Source: Nocardioides daeguensis (GTDB taxonomy: Bacteria > Actinomycetota > Actinomycetes > Propionibacteriales > Nocardioidaceae). From it: a DNA stretch of 64,000 nt. Within the stretch, counting starts at the first letter, position 1. The number at the start of each line of letters is the position of its first letter. The stretch lies in the NCBI RefSeq assembly GCF_019192965.1, contig NZ_JAHTKU010000021.1, positions 1 through 64,000 of the forward strand, read 5' to 3'. Shown here in pieces: positions 7,854-16,231 of this stretch. Position numbers and translations under genes: made by a program. The notes under the pieces were generated by a model. That model was not told the DNA's origin, searched no databases, and worked only from the letters and a program-made list of their open reading frames with translations.

Positions 7854-8900
7854 TCAGTCGACCTTGATCTGGTCGATGACGGCCTCGTTGGCGCCGATCA
7901 GGTCCTGGTGGCCGAGGGCGGCCATGCCGATGTAGACGCCGTACGCCGCGGGGTCGCCGGTGTCGACGACGATCACGTCGGTCAGGTCGCCGTCGACGGT
8001 GACCTCGGGGGTGTCGACGTGGACCTCGGCCGTGATCCGGTACGCCGGCTTGCCGTCGACCGTGGTCTCCTCGTTGACCGTGTCGGTGCGGCCGGTGAAG
8101 CCGCTGTAGACGTTCTCGCTGCCGGTGAGGCACTGCATGACCACCTCGGCCGCGGTCGCGACGTCGTCGAACCCGTTGGCCTTCGGCAGCGCGCCGACGC
8201 CCGTCAGGCTGATCCACTTCTCCTCGACGTTCGTGTATTGCAGCACGAAAGCGTCGGCGAACCCGAAGGACACCTGGTCGCCGGTGGCGAGGTCGTAGGC
8301 GGGGGTGCGCGGGATGGAGAGCCCGCCGCCGCTCAGCTGCGTGGCGGCCGGGTCGGGCTCCTGCGCCGGGGCCGGCGAGCCGCCGGTGCACTGGATGCCG
8401 GTCGGCTTCACGGTGCTGGACGGCTGGTCGGAGGACGACGCCTCCTGCGAGCTGTCGTCGGCCGCCTTGCGCTCGCCGCTGTCGTCGTCGCCGGTGACGG
8501 CGCGGATGCCGAAGAACCCGGCCACACCGAGCAGGACCAGCGCGAGCACCGCGGCGATCACGATGACGACCGTCTTGCTGCTACCCCCGGAGCCGCCGGG
8601 CGGCGGGGTGGGGCTCCACGGTTGGGAGGGCTGCTGCGGGAACGGCTGCTGGCCGTACGGCGACGGCGGGCCCGGCGGCACGGGCGGACCCGGCGGCACG
8701 GGCGGCACGGGCGGCACGGGCGGCACCGCGCCGTACGCCGTGGGCGCGGCGGGCGGCGGCGTGGGGACCTGGGTCTCTGGCGTCGGCCGCACGCCGCCCG
8801 ACGGCTGGGTGGTCGTCATCTGGCTCCACGCCTGGCCGTCCCAGTAGCGGAAGGTGTCGGGCGCGCCCGCGGGGTCGGGGTACCAGCCTGCGTTCGTCAC
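7854..8900 (-). CDS. DUF2510-domain membrane protein
   Basis: The 348-residue protein begins with a DUF2510 module (GWYPDPAGAPDTFRYWDGQAW, residues about 4-24), a short Trp-rich motif common at the N-termini of actinobacterial membrane proteins. A Pro/Gly-rich linker of about 70 residues follows, then one transmembrane helix (around 105-128, VVIVIAAVLALVLLGVAGF). The polar remainder probably lies outside the cell and contains two cysteines that may pair. The start is GTG. Function is unknown. The repeat array immediately follows its stop codon. It is 9 nt downstream of the methyltransferase gene and probably co-transcribed with it. Confidence 0.8.
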   Translation of the reverse strand: MTNAGWYPDPAGAPDTFRYWDGQAWSQMTTTQPSGGVRPTPETQVPTPPPAAPTAYGAVPPVPPVPPVPPGPPVPPGPPSPYGQQPFPQQPSQPWSPTPPPGGSGGSSKTVVIVIAAVLALVLLGVAGFFGIRAVTGDDDSGERKAADDSSQEASSSDQPSSTVKPTGIQCTGGSPAPAQEPDPAATQLSGGGLSIPRTPAYDLATGDQVSFGFADAFVLQYTNVEEKWISLTGVGALPKANGFDDVATAAEVVMQCLTGSENVYSGFTGRTDTVNEETTVDGKPAYRITAEVHVDTPEVTVDGDLTDVIVVDTGDPAAYGVYIGMAALGHQDLIGANEAVIDQIKVD

Positions 8901-8909
8901 GGGGCCACC

Positions 8910-10406
8910 CTACGAGTCGGCCGGAGCCAGGAAGCCTTCGGCGACCAGCTCGGCCAGCTCCGGCAGGTAGACCTCGCGCAGGCTGGCGGGGTCGCGCTCG
9001 AGCAGGTGTCCGACGGCGTCGACGAGCTGCCCGAGCGGCAGGTCGCCGTCGCACGCCCCGGCGACTGCCGCGGTGACCGTGTCGACCTTGCGCGCGCGCC
9101 GGAAGCCGCGCTGCTGGCGCAGCACGATGGCGGCCGGGTCCTCGGCGCCGACCGGGCCGCTGGTCTCCTGGACCACGTCCTCGCGGATCACCAACCGGGT
9201 GTCGGCGTCGAGCGCCGCCGAGGCCCGCGCGGAGTCGGCCCACGCGGCGATGGCGGGCGCGATGGGCTGTTCGACGTCGTAGGGCCACTCGAGGAGGTCG
9301 CGGGCCAGCGTCGCGGCGGCCGCGCCCTCACGGCGGCGCAGGTTGATCCAGCCGAACCCGATCCCGCCGACCCCCTGCTCCTCCAGCCAGGACAGCCAGG
9401 TGTCGTAGCGGTGGGCGTAGGACGCCGGGTCGCCGCCCGTGGCCGGGTGGTGGCCGGCGTCCTTGAGCCACAGCTCGACGTACGACGCGGGGTCCAGCAC
9501 CTCACGCTGGACCACGAGCGCGTCGCACTCGTCGGGCAGCCAGGTCGCGAGCCGCTCGTCCCACGGGCGGTCGCGGTCGATCACCCAGTTGGCGAGGACC
9601 TGGCACCAGCCGCCGTCGGTGAGGTGGTCGGGGGCGGTGCGCACGATGTGCTCGACGACCTGGTCGCCGGGCAGCCCGGAGTCGCGGTAGACGAGCCGCT
9701 CGCCGGTCGCCGGCGAGATCACGAACGGCGGGTTGGTGGCGATCAGGTCGAAGCGCTCCCCCGCCACCGGCGCGAAGAACGACCCGTCGCGCACGTCGAC
9801 CTTGTCGTCGACGTCGTTGAGCGCCGCGTTGAACCGGGCGATCGCGAGCGCCCGCTGGTTGACGTCGGTCGCGACGACCCGGTCGCTGTGGGTGGCCAGG
9901 TGCAGGGCCTGCACGCCGCAGCCGGTGCCGAGGTCGAGCGCGCTGCCGACGTCGTGGCGCAGGGTCAGCTGCGCCAGGCTGGAGGACGCTGGGCTGATCC
10001 CGAGCACGTAGTCGCCGGTCACCTTCGTCGCGCCGCCGTCGAGGCCGGGGGTCAGGTCGCTGACGACCCACAGGTCACCCTCCTCGCTGGCGTACGGGCG
10101 CACGTCGAGCCGGGCCGCGACCTCGCCCACGCTCTGCGCCAGCGCGCCCGCGTTGGCGAGCTTGTCGACCAGCCCCGGCAGCGCCCGCTCCGCCTCCTCG
10201 ACCGTCACCGCGGTCTGCAGCAGGAACAGCCGGACCAGGGTGGCCAGCGGGCTGCCGTCCGTCGTACGGCGGCGGCCCGGCGTCGTCTCGTTGCGGGACA
10301 GCGCTTGGTGGGCCTGGGGCCCGAGCAGCTCGCTGACCGCGTCGTAGGTGAAGTCGGCGGCGAGCAGGGCGCCGCGCAGCGGGGCGGCGAGGGAGATCGG
10401 CAGCAC
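8910..10406 (-). CDS. Class I SAM-dependent methyltransferase (PrmC/RsmC-like)
   Basis: The 498-residue protein has an N-terminal helical domain of about 150 residues and a Rossmann methyltransferase core. The SAM-binding motif is LDLGTGCGVQAL and the catalytic-type motif is NPPFV, the NPP(Y/F) signature of N6-adenine, N2-guanine or glutamine N5 methyltransferases. The C-terminal extension of about 150 residues is typical of an actinobacterial paralogue annotated as methyltransferase next to topA. It is not the release-factor enzyme prmC by length or context. Substrate is unknown. It begins with GTG and has no strong Shine-Dalgarno sequence. Confidence 0.85.
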   Translation of the reverse strand: MLPISLAAPLRGALLAADFTYDAVSELLGPQAHQALSRNETTPGRRRTTDGSPLATLVRLFLLQTAVTVEEAERALPGLVDKLANAGALAQSVGEVAARLDVRPYASEEGDLWVVSDLTPGLDGGATKVTGDYVLGISPASSSLAQLTLRHDVGSALDLGTGCGVQALHLATHSDRVVATDVNQRALAIARFNAALNDVDDKVDVRDGSFFAPVAGERFDLIATNPPFVISPATGERLVYRDSGLPGDQVVEHIVRTAPDHLTDGGWCQVLANWVIDRDRPWDERLATWLPDECDALVVQREVLDPASYVELWLKDAGHHPATGGDPASYAHRYDTWLSWLEEQGVGGIGFGWINLRRREGAAAATLARDLLEWPYDVEQPIAPAIAAWADSARASAALDADTRLVIREDVVQETSGPVGAEDPAAIVLRQQRGFRRARKVDTVTAAVAGACDGDLPLGQLVDAVGHLLERDPASLREVYLPELAELVAEGFLAPADS

Positions 10407-10655
10407 GGGACCACGCTAGTGGGCCCCGCTACGACGCCCCGGCGACCCCCACGAGCAGGAGCAGGGCGGTGAGGAGACCCGCCACGGCGGCACCGACACG
10501 CACCAAGAGCGACGCCCGCGGCCGGCGCTGCCGGACGGGTCCGGACGGAGGATCGCCGGAGATCCGGGGGTGGCGGCTGTCGGATCGGTGTGGTGCCGTT
10601 CGTGGTGAGGGCAGGAGGCGGTCATCGGGACCGCCCCGGATCGAGGAGCGACGAC

Positions 10656-11021
10656 ATGACGACGTACCTGATGTCCGTGCACGGACCCGCCGAGCAGACC
10701 GACGAGTTCTACGGCTACGGCTCGAAGGAGGAGATGGAGCAGTCCTTCGCCGAGACCGGCGCCTTCAACGAGCGACTCAAGACCGAGGGCTACTGGGTCT
10801 TCGCCGGCGGCCTCGCCCCCGCCACCACCGCCACCGTGGTCGACGGGCAGGGCGAGGCGCCGGTGATGACCGACGGGCCGTACCTGGAGACCAAGGAGGC
10901 GATCGGCGGCTTCTGGGTGATCGAGGTGCCCGACCTCGACGTCGCGCTGCGCCTGGCCGCCGACGCGTCGAAGGCGTGCCGGGGCAAGGTCGAGGTCCGT
11001 CCGTTCGACGGGCTCGCCTGA
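10656..11021 (+). CDS. YciI/YCII-related domain protein
   Basis: The 121-residue protein has the ferredoxin-like dimeric alpha/beta fold of the YCII family. It starts with TTYLMSVHGP and contains the typical ETKEAIGGFWVIEVPDLDVA block, which in this family sits in the conserved GPF(A/L)ETKE region. ATG at 10656 follows GAGGAG by 8 nt and is preferred over an upstream in-frame start. Members are often encoded beside ECF sigma factors, but none is present here, so the role is unassigned. It is an isolated plus-strand gene between two minus-strand units. Confidence 0.85.
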   Translation: MTTYLMSVHGPAEQTDEFYGYGSKEEMEQSFAETGAFNERLKTEGYWVFAGGLAPATTATVVDGQGEAPVMTDGPYLETKEAIGGFWVIEVPDLDVALRLAADASKACRGKVEVRPFDGLA

Positions 11022-11039
11022 CCCTGTCAGGGGCCCGGG

Positions 11040-12404
11040 CTACCGCACCTTCACCTTCACCTTGCCGGCGGCGGGACCGGCCGCCGCGTCGCCGCCGTAG
11101 CTCACGACCAGCTTGTGCTTGCCGGCCTTGAGCTTCTTGAGGCGGACGACGGCCGTCCCGCCGGCGAGCACCCCGGTCCCGACGACCTTGCCCTTCTCGG
11201 TCACGGTGACGGTGCCGGTCGCGCCGCGGGCCGAGGTGACGGTGACCTTCAGCTTGCCGCGCCGGCCCGCGCGCAGCGTTCCCTTCGCCTTCGCCTTCAC
11301 CGTCGCGGCGGCCTTGATCGCGGTGATCGTGCCGCCGAGGGAGGTGCCGCCCGACAAGCCCCCCGGGGCGCCCCCACCCGTGCTGCCCAGTCCGCCGGGC
11401 TCGCTGGTCGCACCGCTCCCGGAGGCGCCGACGGTGAACGACTGCCAGGCGCCGTAGACGATCGCGCCGCCGGTGGGCTTGAAGTAGCCGCGCCAGTAGT
11501 ACGTCGCCCCGGCGGTGAGCGTCGGGAATCCCGCCTCGTCCCAGGTCGTCCACAGGGAGGCGCCCGTGGTGTCGGTGCAGTAGGACCCGCAGGGCAGCTC
11601 GAGCTGCCAGCCGGTCGACTGGTTCGGGCTCAGCTGGACCCCGAGGCTTCCACCGACGTGGTTGGTGATCGCGTTGAACGTCGAGTAGAAGCCGTACCGG
11701 GTCTGGCTGCCGTCGGGTGCGGTCGCCGCGTTGATCGTCGACGGGGTGTCGTAGAGGACCTGCGGCCCGGACGCCGGCTGGCCGCCGCCGTTGAAGACGT
11801 AGATGGACGAGAGCAGGTTGAGCGTCGGGCTGTTGTTCCCGTCCGCGGTCCTGACCGCGATCAGCATGTCGGCGCCCGAGATCGCGTGCGTCGCCTTCAC
11901 CGGGAACTGGAACTCCCAGTGGTGGCCCTGCGCCACGCCCCACAGCCCGGAGTCCTGGTTGTTGGAGTAGGTCCCGCCCGACATGTGGTCCCAGCCGGGG
12001 CAGTTGCCCTGCGGAGCGGCGCCGCCGCTGCCGTCGTACCCGCACCGGATCTGCTGGCTGGTGTCGAAGGTGACGCCGTCCGGCAGGTAGATCGTCGGCG
12101 AGAAGTAGGTCCCGCCCGAGCAGGGCATGCCCATGCCGTAGAACGCGTAGTGGATCCAGAACGTCTGCCCTGCCGCCGGGAACCCGCTGTCGGGGTCGGC
12201 CCAGTAGCCGGCGTACGCGCCCGCGCCCTTCTCGAGGTAGGGCGTCCCCTGGATGAGCGAGGGGCAGTTCGTGATCGTCGTGTACCGGATGCCGCCGTCG
12301 TACCACTTGCCCGGGTCGTCGGCCGAGGCGGGCGCGGGCCGGAGCAGGCCGGTCCCGAGCAGGAGTGCGACGACGACGGCGAGGTAGCGCAGGGTTCTGG
12401 TCAC
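11040..12404 (-). CDS. Secreted protein with C-terminal Ig-like repeat
   Basis: The 454-residue exported protein has signal peptide VTRTLRYLAVVVALLLGTGL ending near PASA. GTG at 12404 is chosen because it places the signal peptide at the N-terminus; the longer open frame upstream has no protein-like content and overlaps the M14 gene. The central part has paired cysteines and many aromatic and Gly residues and resembles a surface beta-sandwich of unknown family. After a Gly/Ser linker near residue 340 a basic Ig-like domain follows (KLKVTVTSARGATGTVTV ... LKAGKHKLVVSYGGD), the bacterial Ig-like 3 type common on actinobacterial surfaces. Function is not recognisable. Confidence 0.75.
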   Translation of the reverse strand: MTRTLRYLAVVVALLLGTGLLRPAPASADDPGKWYDGGIRYTTITNCPSLIQGTPYLEKGAGAYAGYWADPDSGFPAAGQTFWIHYAFYGMGMPCSGGTYFSPTIYLPDGVTFDTSQQIRCGYDGSGGAAPQGNCPGWDHMSGGTYSNNQDSGLWGVAQGHHWEFQFPVKATHAISGADMLIAVRTADGNNSPTLNLLSSIYVFNGGGQPASGPQVLYDTPSTINAATAPDGSQTRYGFYSTFNAITNHVGGSLGVQLSPNQSTGWQLELPCGSYCTDTTGASLWTTWDEAGFPTLTAGATYYWRGYFKPTGGAIVYGAWQSFTVGASGSGATSEPGGLGSTGGGAPGGLSGGTSLGGTITAIKAAATVKAKAKGTLRAGRRGKLKVTVTSARGATGTVTVTEKGKVVGTGVLAGGTAVVRLKKLKAGKHKLVVSYGGDAAAGPAAGKVKVKVR

Positions 12405-12474
12405 CGTGCCATTGCGCCAGTCCCTCCCGTGCGCCGCGTCAGGGTTCGACCCCAATGTTGGGGCGCGGCCTGCG

Positions 12475-13260
12475 TCACCGGATCCGGGCGGCGCGCAGGA
12501 TGCCGCGGCCGGCGACCCTGGTCCGGTAGCGGTGACTCGTGCGGGCGCCGTACTCGATGGTGGTGGCGGCGCCGTGCTCGCCGAGGGTGGTGTCGTACCA
12601 GGCGGTGAGGGTCGGGGAGTCCGTGCCGGACGGGTTGCCGACGCCGAGGTGGCGGCGCGGCAGGTGCAGGAACCGGGCCAGTCGTCGCTCCCAGCGCCCG
12701 TGGCCGCCGCGGCCGATCGCCCGCAGGGGCTGGTGGATCGAGGCGACGAGGTCGGGACGCACCTGCCCGAGGAAGTCGAGCATCGCCTGCGTCTCGGGTT
12801 CGCTCGCGGGGCGCGGACCGCCCCAGTACCGGGTGCCGCGACGGGCACCCGACCAGCCGCTCGTCGGCCAGTTGCGGTTGAGGTCGACCCCGCGACCGTT
12901 GGTGCGGGTTCCGCGCGCGTTGCCGTCCGGGTTCATCGTCGGCACCACCCAGACGCCGGTGCCGGGCCGCGGGCGGGCGTGGTCACGGATCCAGCGCGCG
13001 GTGGCGAGACCGTCCTTCTCGTCGCCGTGCATCTGCCCGAGCACCAGCAGGACGTGCGGGGCGCCCTCGTCGCCGCGGTAGTAGGCACGGATCGGCCGGC
13101 CGCGGGTCGAGGTGCCGATGACGACCGACGTCTCGACGTACGAAGCGGCGGCGCCCGTGCGTGCGGGCGTTGACGCCGGCGCGCCCTGGGCCGGGACGCC
13201 GACGGCCGCGCCGGCGACGATCGCGAGGGTCGCCGCCAGCGCGGCCAGGAGAGTGCGCAC
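12475..13260 (-). CDS. Secreted M14-family zinc carboxypeptidase
   Basis: The 261-residue protein has a signal peptide (about 1-27, ending PAQGA). The zinc ligands of M14 peptidases are visible: H78-xx-E81 in QMHGDEKD and H176 in SIHQP. The substrate-binding stretch NGRGVDLNRNWP (about 121-132) and the catalytic glutamate E236 in TIEYGAR are also present. Short length and motif spacing fit the murein-peptide amidase (MpaA/gamma-D-glutamyl-diaminopimelate) subgroup, so a cell-wall peptide substrate is plausible. GTG start lies 3 nt after the hppA stop region, so it is probably read from the hppA transcript. Confidence 0.85.
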   Translation of the reverse strand: MRTLLAALAATLAIVAGAAVGVPAQGAPASTPARTGAAASYVETSVVIGTSTRGRPIRAYYRGDEGAPHVLLVLGQMHGDEKDGLATARWIRDHARPRPGTGVWVVPTMNPDGNARGTRTNGRGVDLNRNWPTSGWSGARRGTRYWGGPRPASEPETQAMLDFLGQVRPDLVASIHQPLRAIGRGGHGRWERRLARFLHLPRRHLGVGNPSGTDSPTLTAWYDTTLGEHGAATTIEYGARTSHRYRTRVAGRGILRAARIR

Positions 13261-13263
13261 GGT

Positions 13264-15564
13264 TCAGACGGACTCGGTCGCGGCGGGCTGGGGGGCGTCG
13301 TCCCCGATCGTGGAGACCCGCCGCTTGGAGATGTACACCGCCGCGAAGATGCCGGACGCGGCGGCGAGGGCGATCAGGATCCGCACCACGTCGTTCTCGT
13401 CCTCGCCGTAGGACAGGCTGACCACCGCCCCGACGATCAGCAGCGACACGAGGTTCATCACCTTGAGCAGCGGGTTGATCGAGGGACCCGCCGTGTCCTT
13501 GAACGGGTCACCCACCGTGTCGCCGGTGACCGTGGCCGCATGCGCCTCGGAGCCCTTGCCTCCGTGGTGCCCGTCCTCGACCAGCTTCTTGGCGTTGTCC
13601 CAGGCGCCACCGGCGTTGGCGAGGAAGACCGCCATCAGCGTGCCCGTGGCGATCGCTCCCACGAGGAAGCCGGCGAGCGGGCCGACCCCGAGACCGAAGC
13701 CGACCGCCACCGGAGCCAGGATCGCCAGGATGCCCGGCGTGGCCAGCTCGCGCAGCGAGTCGCGGGTGACGATGTCGACCACCCGGCCGTACTCGGGGCG
13801 GGCAGTGCCCTCCATGATCCCGGGGATGTCGCGGAACTGGCGGCGCACCTCCAGCACGACGGCGCCGGCAGCACGACCGACCGCGTTGATCGCCAGGCCC
13901 GAGAAGAGGAACACCGCGCAGGCACCGAGCAGGGCGCCGACGATCAGCTTGGCGTCGTAGACCAGGAAGTCCTGGTCGAGGGCGGCGCCGACCTCGTCGT
14001 ACGCGCTCTGGGTGTACGACGCGAACAGGGCGCTGGCCGCGAGCACGGCGGTGGCGATGGCGATGCCCTTGGTGATCGCCTTCGTGGTGTTGCCGACCGC
14101 GTCCAGCTCGGTGAGGATCTGGGCCCCCTCCTCGCTCACGTCGCCGGACATCTCCGCGATGCCCTGGGCGTTGTCGGAGACGGGGCCGAAGGTGTCCATC
14201 GCGACGATCACGCCGACCGTGGTCAGCAGGCCGCAGCCGGCGAGGGCCACCGCGAACAGCGCGAGGCCGGTCGAGCCGCCCGCCAGCAGCGCGGCGCCGA
14301 ACACGGCGGCGCCGATCACCATCGCGGTGTAGACGGCCGACTCGAAGCCGACCGAGAGCCCGGACAGGATCACGGTCGCGTGGCCCGTCAGCGAGGTCCG
14401 GGCGACGTCCTTGACCGGACGGTGCTCGGTGCCGGTGAAGTAGCCGGTGAGCGCGAGGATCGCCGCCGCCAGCACGATGCCGATCGCCACGGCGCCGGCC
14501 GCGAACAACGGGGGCGACAGGTCGGCCGTCACGCCGGACCCCAGCTCGTCCCACTCGCCGGGCAGGTAGACGAAGGCGGCGACCGCGCTCGCGACCGCGC
14601 CGAACGCGGCCGACATGTAGAACGCCCGGTTGATGGTCTTGAGCCCGCCCTCGCCGGCCCGCGGCTTGGTGAGGTAGACGCCGGCGATGGCCGAGAGCGC
14701 GCCGATCGCCGGGACGATGAGCGGGAACACCAGGCCCTTGTCGCCGAACGCCTGCGAGCCGAGGATCAGGGCGGCGACCAGGGTGACGGCGTACGACTCG
14801 AACAGGTCGGCCGCCATGCCGGCGCAGTCACCCACGTTGTCGCCCACGTTGTCGGCGATCGTCGCGGCGTTGCGCGGGTCGTCCTCGGGGATGTTCTGCT
14901 CGACCTTGCCGACCAGGTCGGCGCCGACGTCGGCGGCCTTGGTGAAGATGCCGCCGCCGACCCGCATGAACATCGCGAGCAGCGCGGCGCCGAAGCCGAA
15001 GCCCTCGAGCACGTTCGGCGCCGTCTCCTGGAAGACGATCACCACGACGCTCGCGCCGAGCAGGCCGAGCCCGACGGTGAACATGCCGACGAACGCTCCG
15101 GTCCGAAAACCGATGTTCATCGCGGGGTCGCGTCCCTGCTCGTTGGCGGCCGCCGCGACCCGCAGGTTCGCGCGCACCGCCAAGGACATGCCGAGATAGC
15201 CGACCGCCCCGGAGAACGCGGCGCCCACCAGGAAGAAGACGGACCGCGAGATCCGCACCGCCCACTCCGACTGGAGCCCCGTCGCGCCGTCGGCCGTGTG
15301 GGCCGGCAGCGCGAGGAGGACGACGAACGCGATGGCAGCGAAGATCGTCAGAGTCCGGAACTGGCGGGTGAGGTAGGCGTTGGCCCCCTCCTGGACGGCC
15401 TGGGCGATCCGCTGCATGTTCGGGGTGCCCTCCCCGGCGCGGAGGACCTCCGATCTGAACAGCGCGGCCATGCCCAGCGAGCCGAGGGCGATCACGGCCA
15501 CGATCGCCACCAGGGCGAGGTCGCCCCCGGTGACTTCGACATCTGCGACGAGAGGACGGGGCAT
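13264..15564 (-). CDS. hppA: Membrane-bound H+-translocating pyrophosphatase
   Basis: The 766-residue polytopic protein couples pyrophosphate hydrolysis to proton export. The PPi-binding signature is complete (GGGIFTKAADVGADLVGK, then DDPRNAATIADNVGDNVGDCAGM). The later acidic region DTFGPVSDNAQGIAEM and the C-terminal DTVGDPFKDTAGPSINPL are present. In the segment GNTTKAITKG, Lys occupies the position that is Ala in potassium-dependent enzymes, so this should be the K+-independent type. ATG at 15564 has AGGAGG 8 nt upstream. A perfect CRP-type palindrome lies about 100 nt upstream. Synteny with topA and the STAS/helicase genes matches Streptomyces. Confidence 0.96.
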   Translation of the reverse strand: MPRPLVADVEVTGGDLALVAIVAVIALGSLGMAALFRSEVLRAGEGTPNMQRIAQAVQEGANAYLTRQFRTLTIFAAIAFVVLLALPAHTADGATGLQSEWAVRISRSVFFLVGAAFSGAVGYLGMSLAVRANLRVAAAANEQGRDPAMNIGFRTGAFVGMFTVGLGLLGASVVVIVFQETAPNVLEGFGFGAALLAMFMRVGGGIFTKAADVGADLVGKVEQNIPEDDPRNAATIADNVGDNVGDCAGMAADLFESYAVTLVAALILGSQAFGDKGLVFPLIVPAIGALSAIAGVYLTKPRAGEGGLKTINRAFYMSAAFGAVASAVAAFVYLPGEWDELGSGVTADLSPPLFAAGAVAIGIVLAAAILALTGYFTGTEHRPVKDVARTSLTGHATVILSGLSVGFESAVYTAMVIGAAVFGAALLAGGSTGLALFAVALAGCGLLTTVGVIVAMDTFGPVSDNAQGIAEMSGDVSEEGAQILTELDAVGNTTKAITKGIAIATAVLAASALFASYTQSAYDEVGAALDQDFLVYDAKLIVGALLGACAVFLFSGLAINAVGRAAGAVVLEVRRQFRDIPGIMEGTARPEYGRVVDIVTRDSLRELATPGILAILAPVAVGFGLGVGPLAGFLVGAIATGTLMAVFLANAGGAWDNAKKLVEDGHHGGKGSEAHAATVTGDTVGDPFKDTAGPSINPLLKVMNLVSLLIVGAVVSLSYGEDENDVVRILIALAAASGIFAAVYISKRRVSTIGDDAPQPAATESV

Positions 15565-15662
15565 ACGACTGCCTCCTGCGGGGGGTTCAGGTTCGGCCAC
15601 GGGGCCAGGTCTGAGATCGTGCCCGGAGTCTACGCAGAGTGTGGCGCAGAACACATGGAAGC

Positions 15663-15678
15663 TGTGACGCGCGTCACA
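15663..15678. promoter_or_regulatory. CRP/GlxR-type operator upstream of hppA
   Basis: TGTGACGCGCGTCACA is a perfect palindrome and a perfect match to the actinobacterial CRP/GlxR consensus TGTGA-N6-TCACA. It lies 99 nt upstream of the hppA start, with a possible -10 (TAGACT on the minus strand) between them. Binding is inferred from the consensus only. Confidence 0.65.
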
Positions 15679-15738
15679 GATGAAGTCGTGATGGGCCGGA
15701 CCGTCGTCCGCACACCGAACGCGTGGTCCTGACCGGCG

Positions 15739-16071
15739 TCAGGCGAGAGCGGCGTCGGCCGAGTCGTGGATGACGAAGACCTTCGCCAGGCCGGTGATCT
15801 TGAAGATCTTGAGCAGCCGGTCGGCGTTGCAGACCAGCTCGAGGGAGCCGTCGTGGGCGCGGACCTTCTTCAGGCCGCCGACGAGGACGCCGAGACCGGT
15901 GGAGTCGAGGAACTCGACCGCCTGCATGTCGACGACGATGTCGTAGGTGCCGCCGGCGACCAGCTCGGTGATGGTGTCACGCAGCTTGGGCGCGGTGTAG
16001 ACGTCGATCTCGCCACCCACGGCAACGACGGTGCGCCCACCGACCTCGCGCGTCGACAGTGTCAGATTCAC
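15739..16071 (-). CDS. Anti-sigma-factor antagonist (STAS domain, BldG/SpoIIAA-like)
   Basis: The 110-residue single STAS domain protein has strand-helix order and the phospho-acceptor motif [16 protein letters not shown] with Ser57 as the expected kinase target. Unphosphorylated antagonists of this type bind anti-sigma factors and free the sigma factor. GTG at 16071 gives the family N-terminus [12 protein letters not shown]; a GTG 9 nt upstream is an alternative. Position next to the DECH helicase and hppA matches bldG in Streptomyces, where it controls development and stress sigma factors. No cognate anti-sigma kinase lies in the window. Confidence 0.92.
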   Translation of the reverse strand: MNLTLSTREVGGRTVVAVGGEIDVYTAPKLRDTITELVAGGTYDIVVDMQAVEFLDSTGLGVLVGGLKKVRAHDGSLELVCNADRLLKIFKITGLAKVFVIHDSADAALA

Positions 16072-16154
16072 GACCCTCACCCCGGGATAGCTGTTTCTCC
16101 GTCTGGTGGCACTTATCAAACCATGCCCGCCGCGCGCGCGTGCAAGGAGCGGAC

Positions 16155-16201
16155 ATGCTGCCGGTATGCCTGCCGGTATGCCTGCCGGGATGCCTGCCGG
16201 T
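16155..16201. repeat. 12-bp tandem repeat in a divergent promoter region
   Basis: Three 12-bp units ATGCCTGCCGG(T/G) in a row (16166-16201), preceded by an 11-bp variant (16155-16165), lie between the divergent STAS and helicase genes. Copy number could vary by slippage. The repeat ends 30 nt before the helicase start codon, inside its likely 5' leader. Confidence 0.85.
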
Positions 16202-16231
16202 CGTGTCGGGGGTCCGAGGGAGAATCGGGGC

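Noticed and set aside
10429..10503. Possible 24-residue membrane peptide (VRVGAAVAGLLTALLLLVGVAGAS)
   Set aside because: Hydrophobic and plausible, but no Shine-Dalgarno sequence and no known family at that position; not enough support for a feature.
12405..12848. Upstream extension of the secreted Ig-like protein
   Set aside because: The extension is antisense-like low-complexity sequence overlapping the M14 gene, and it would bury the signal peptide.
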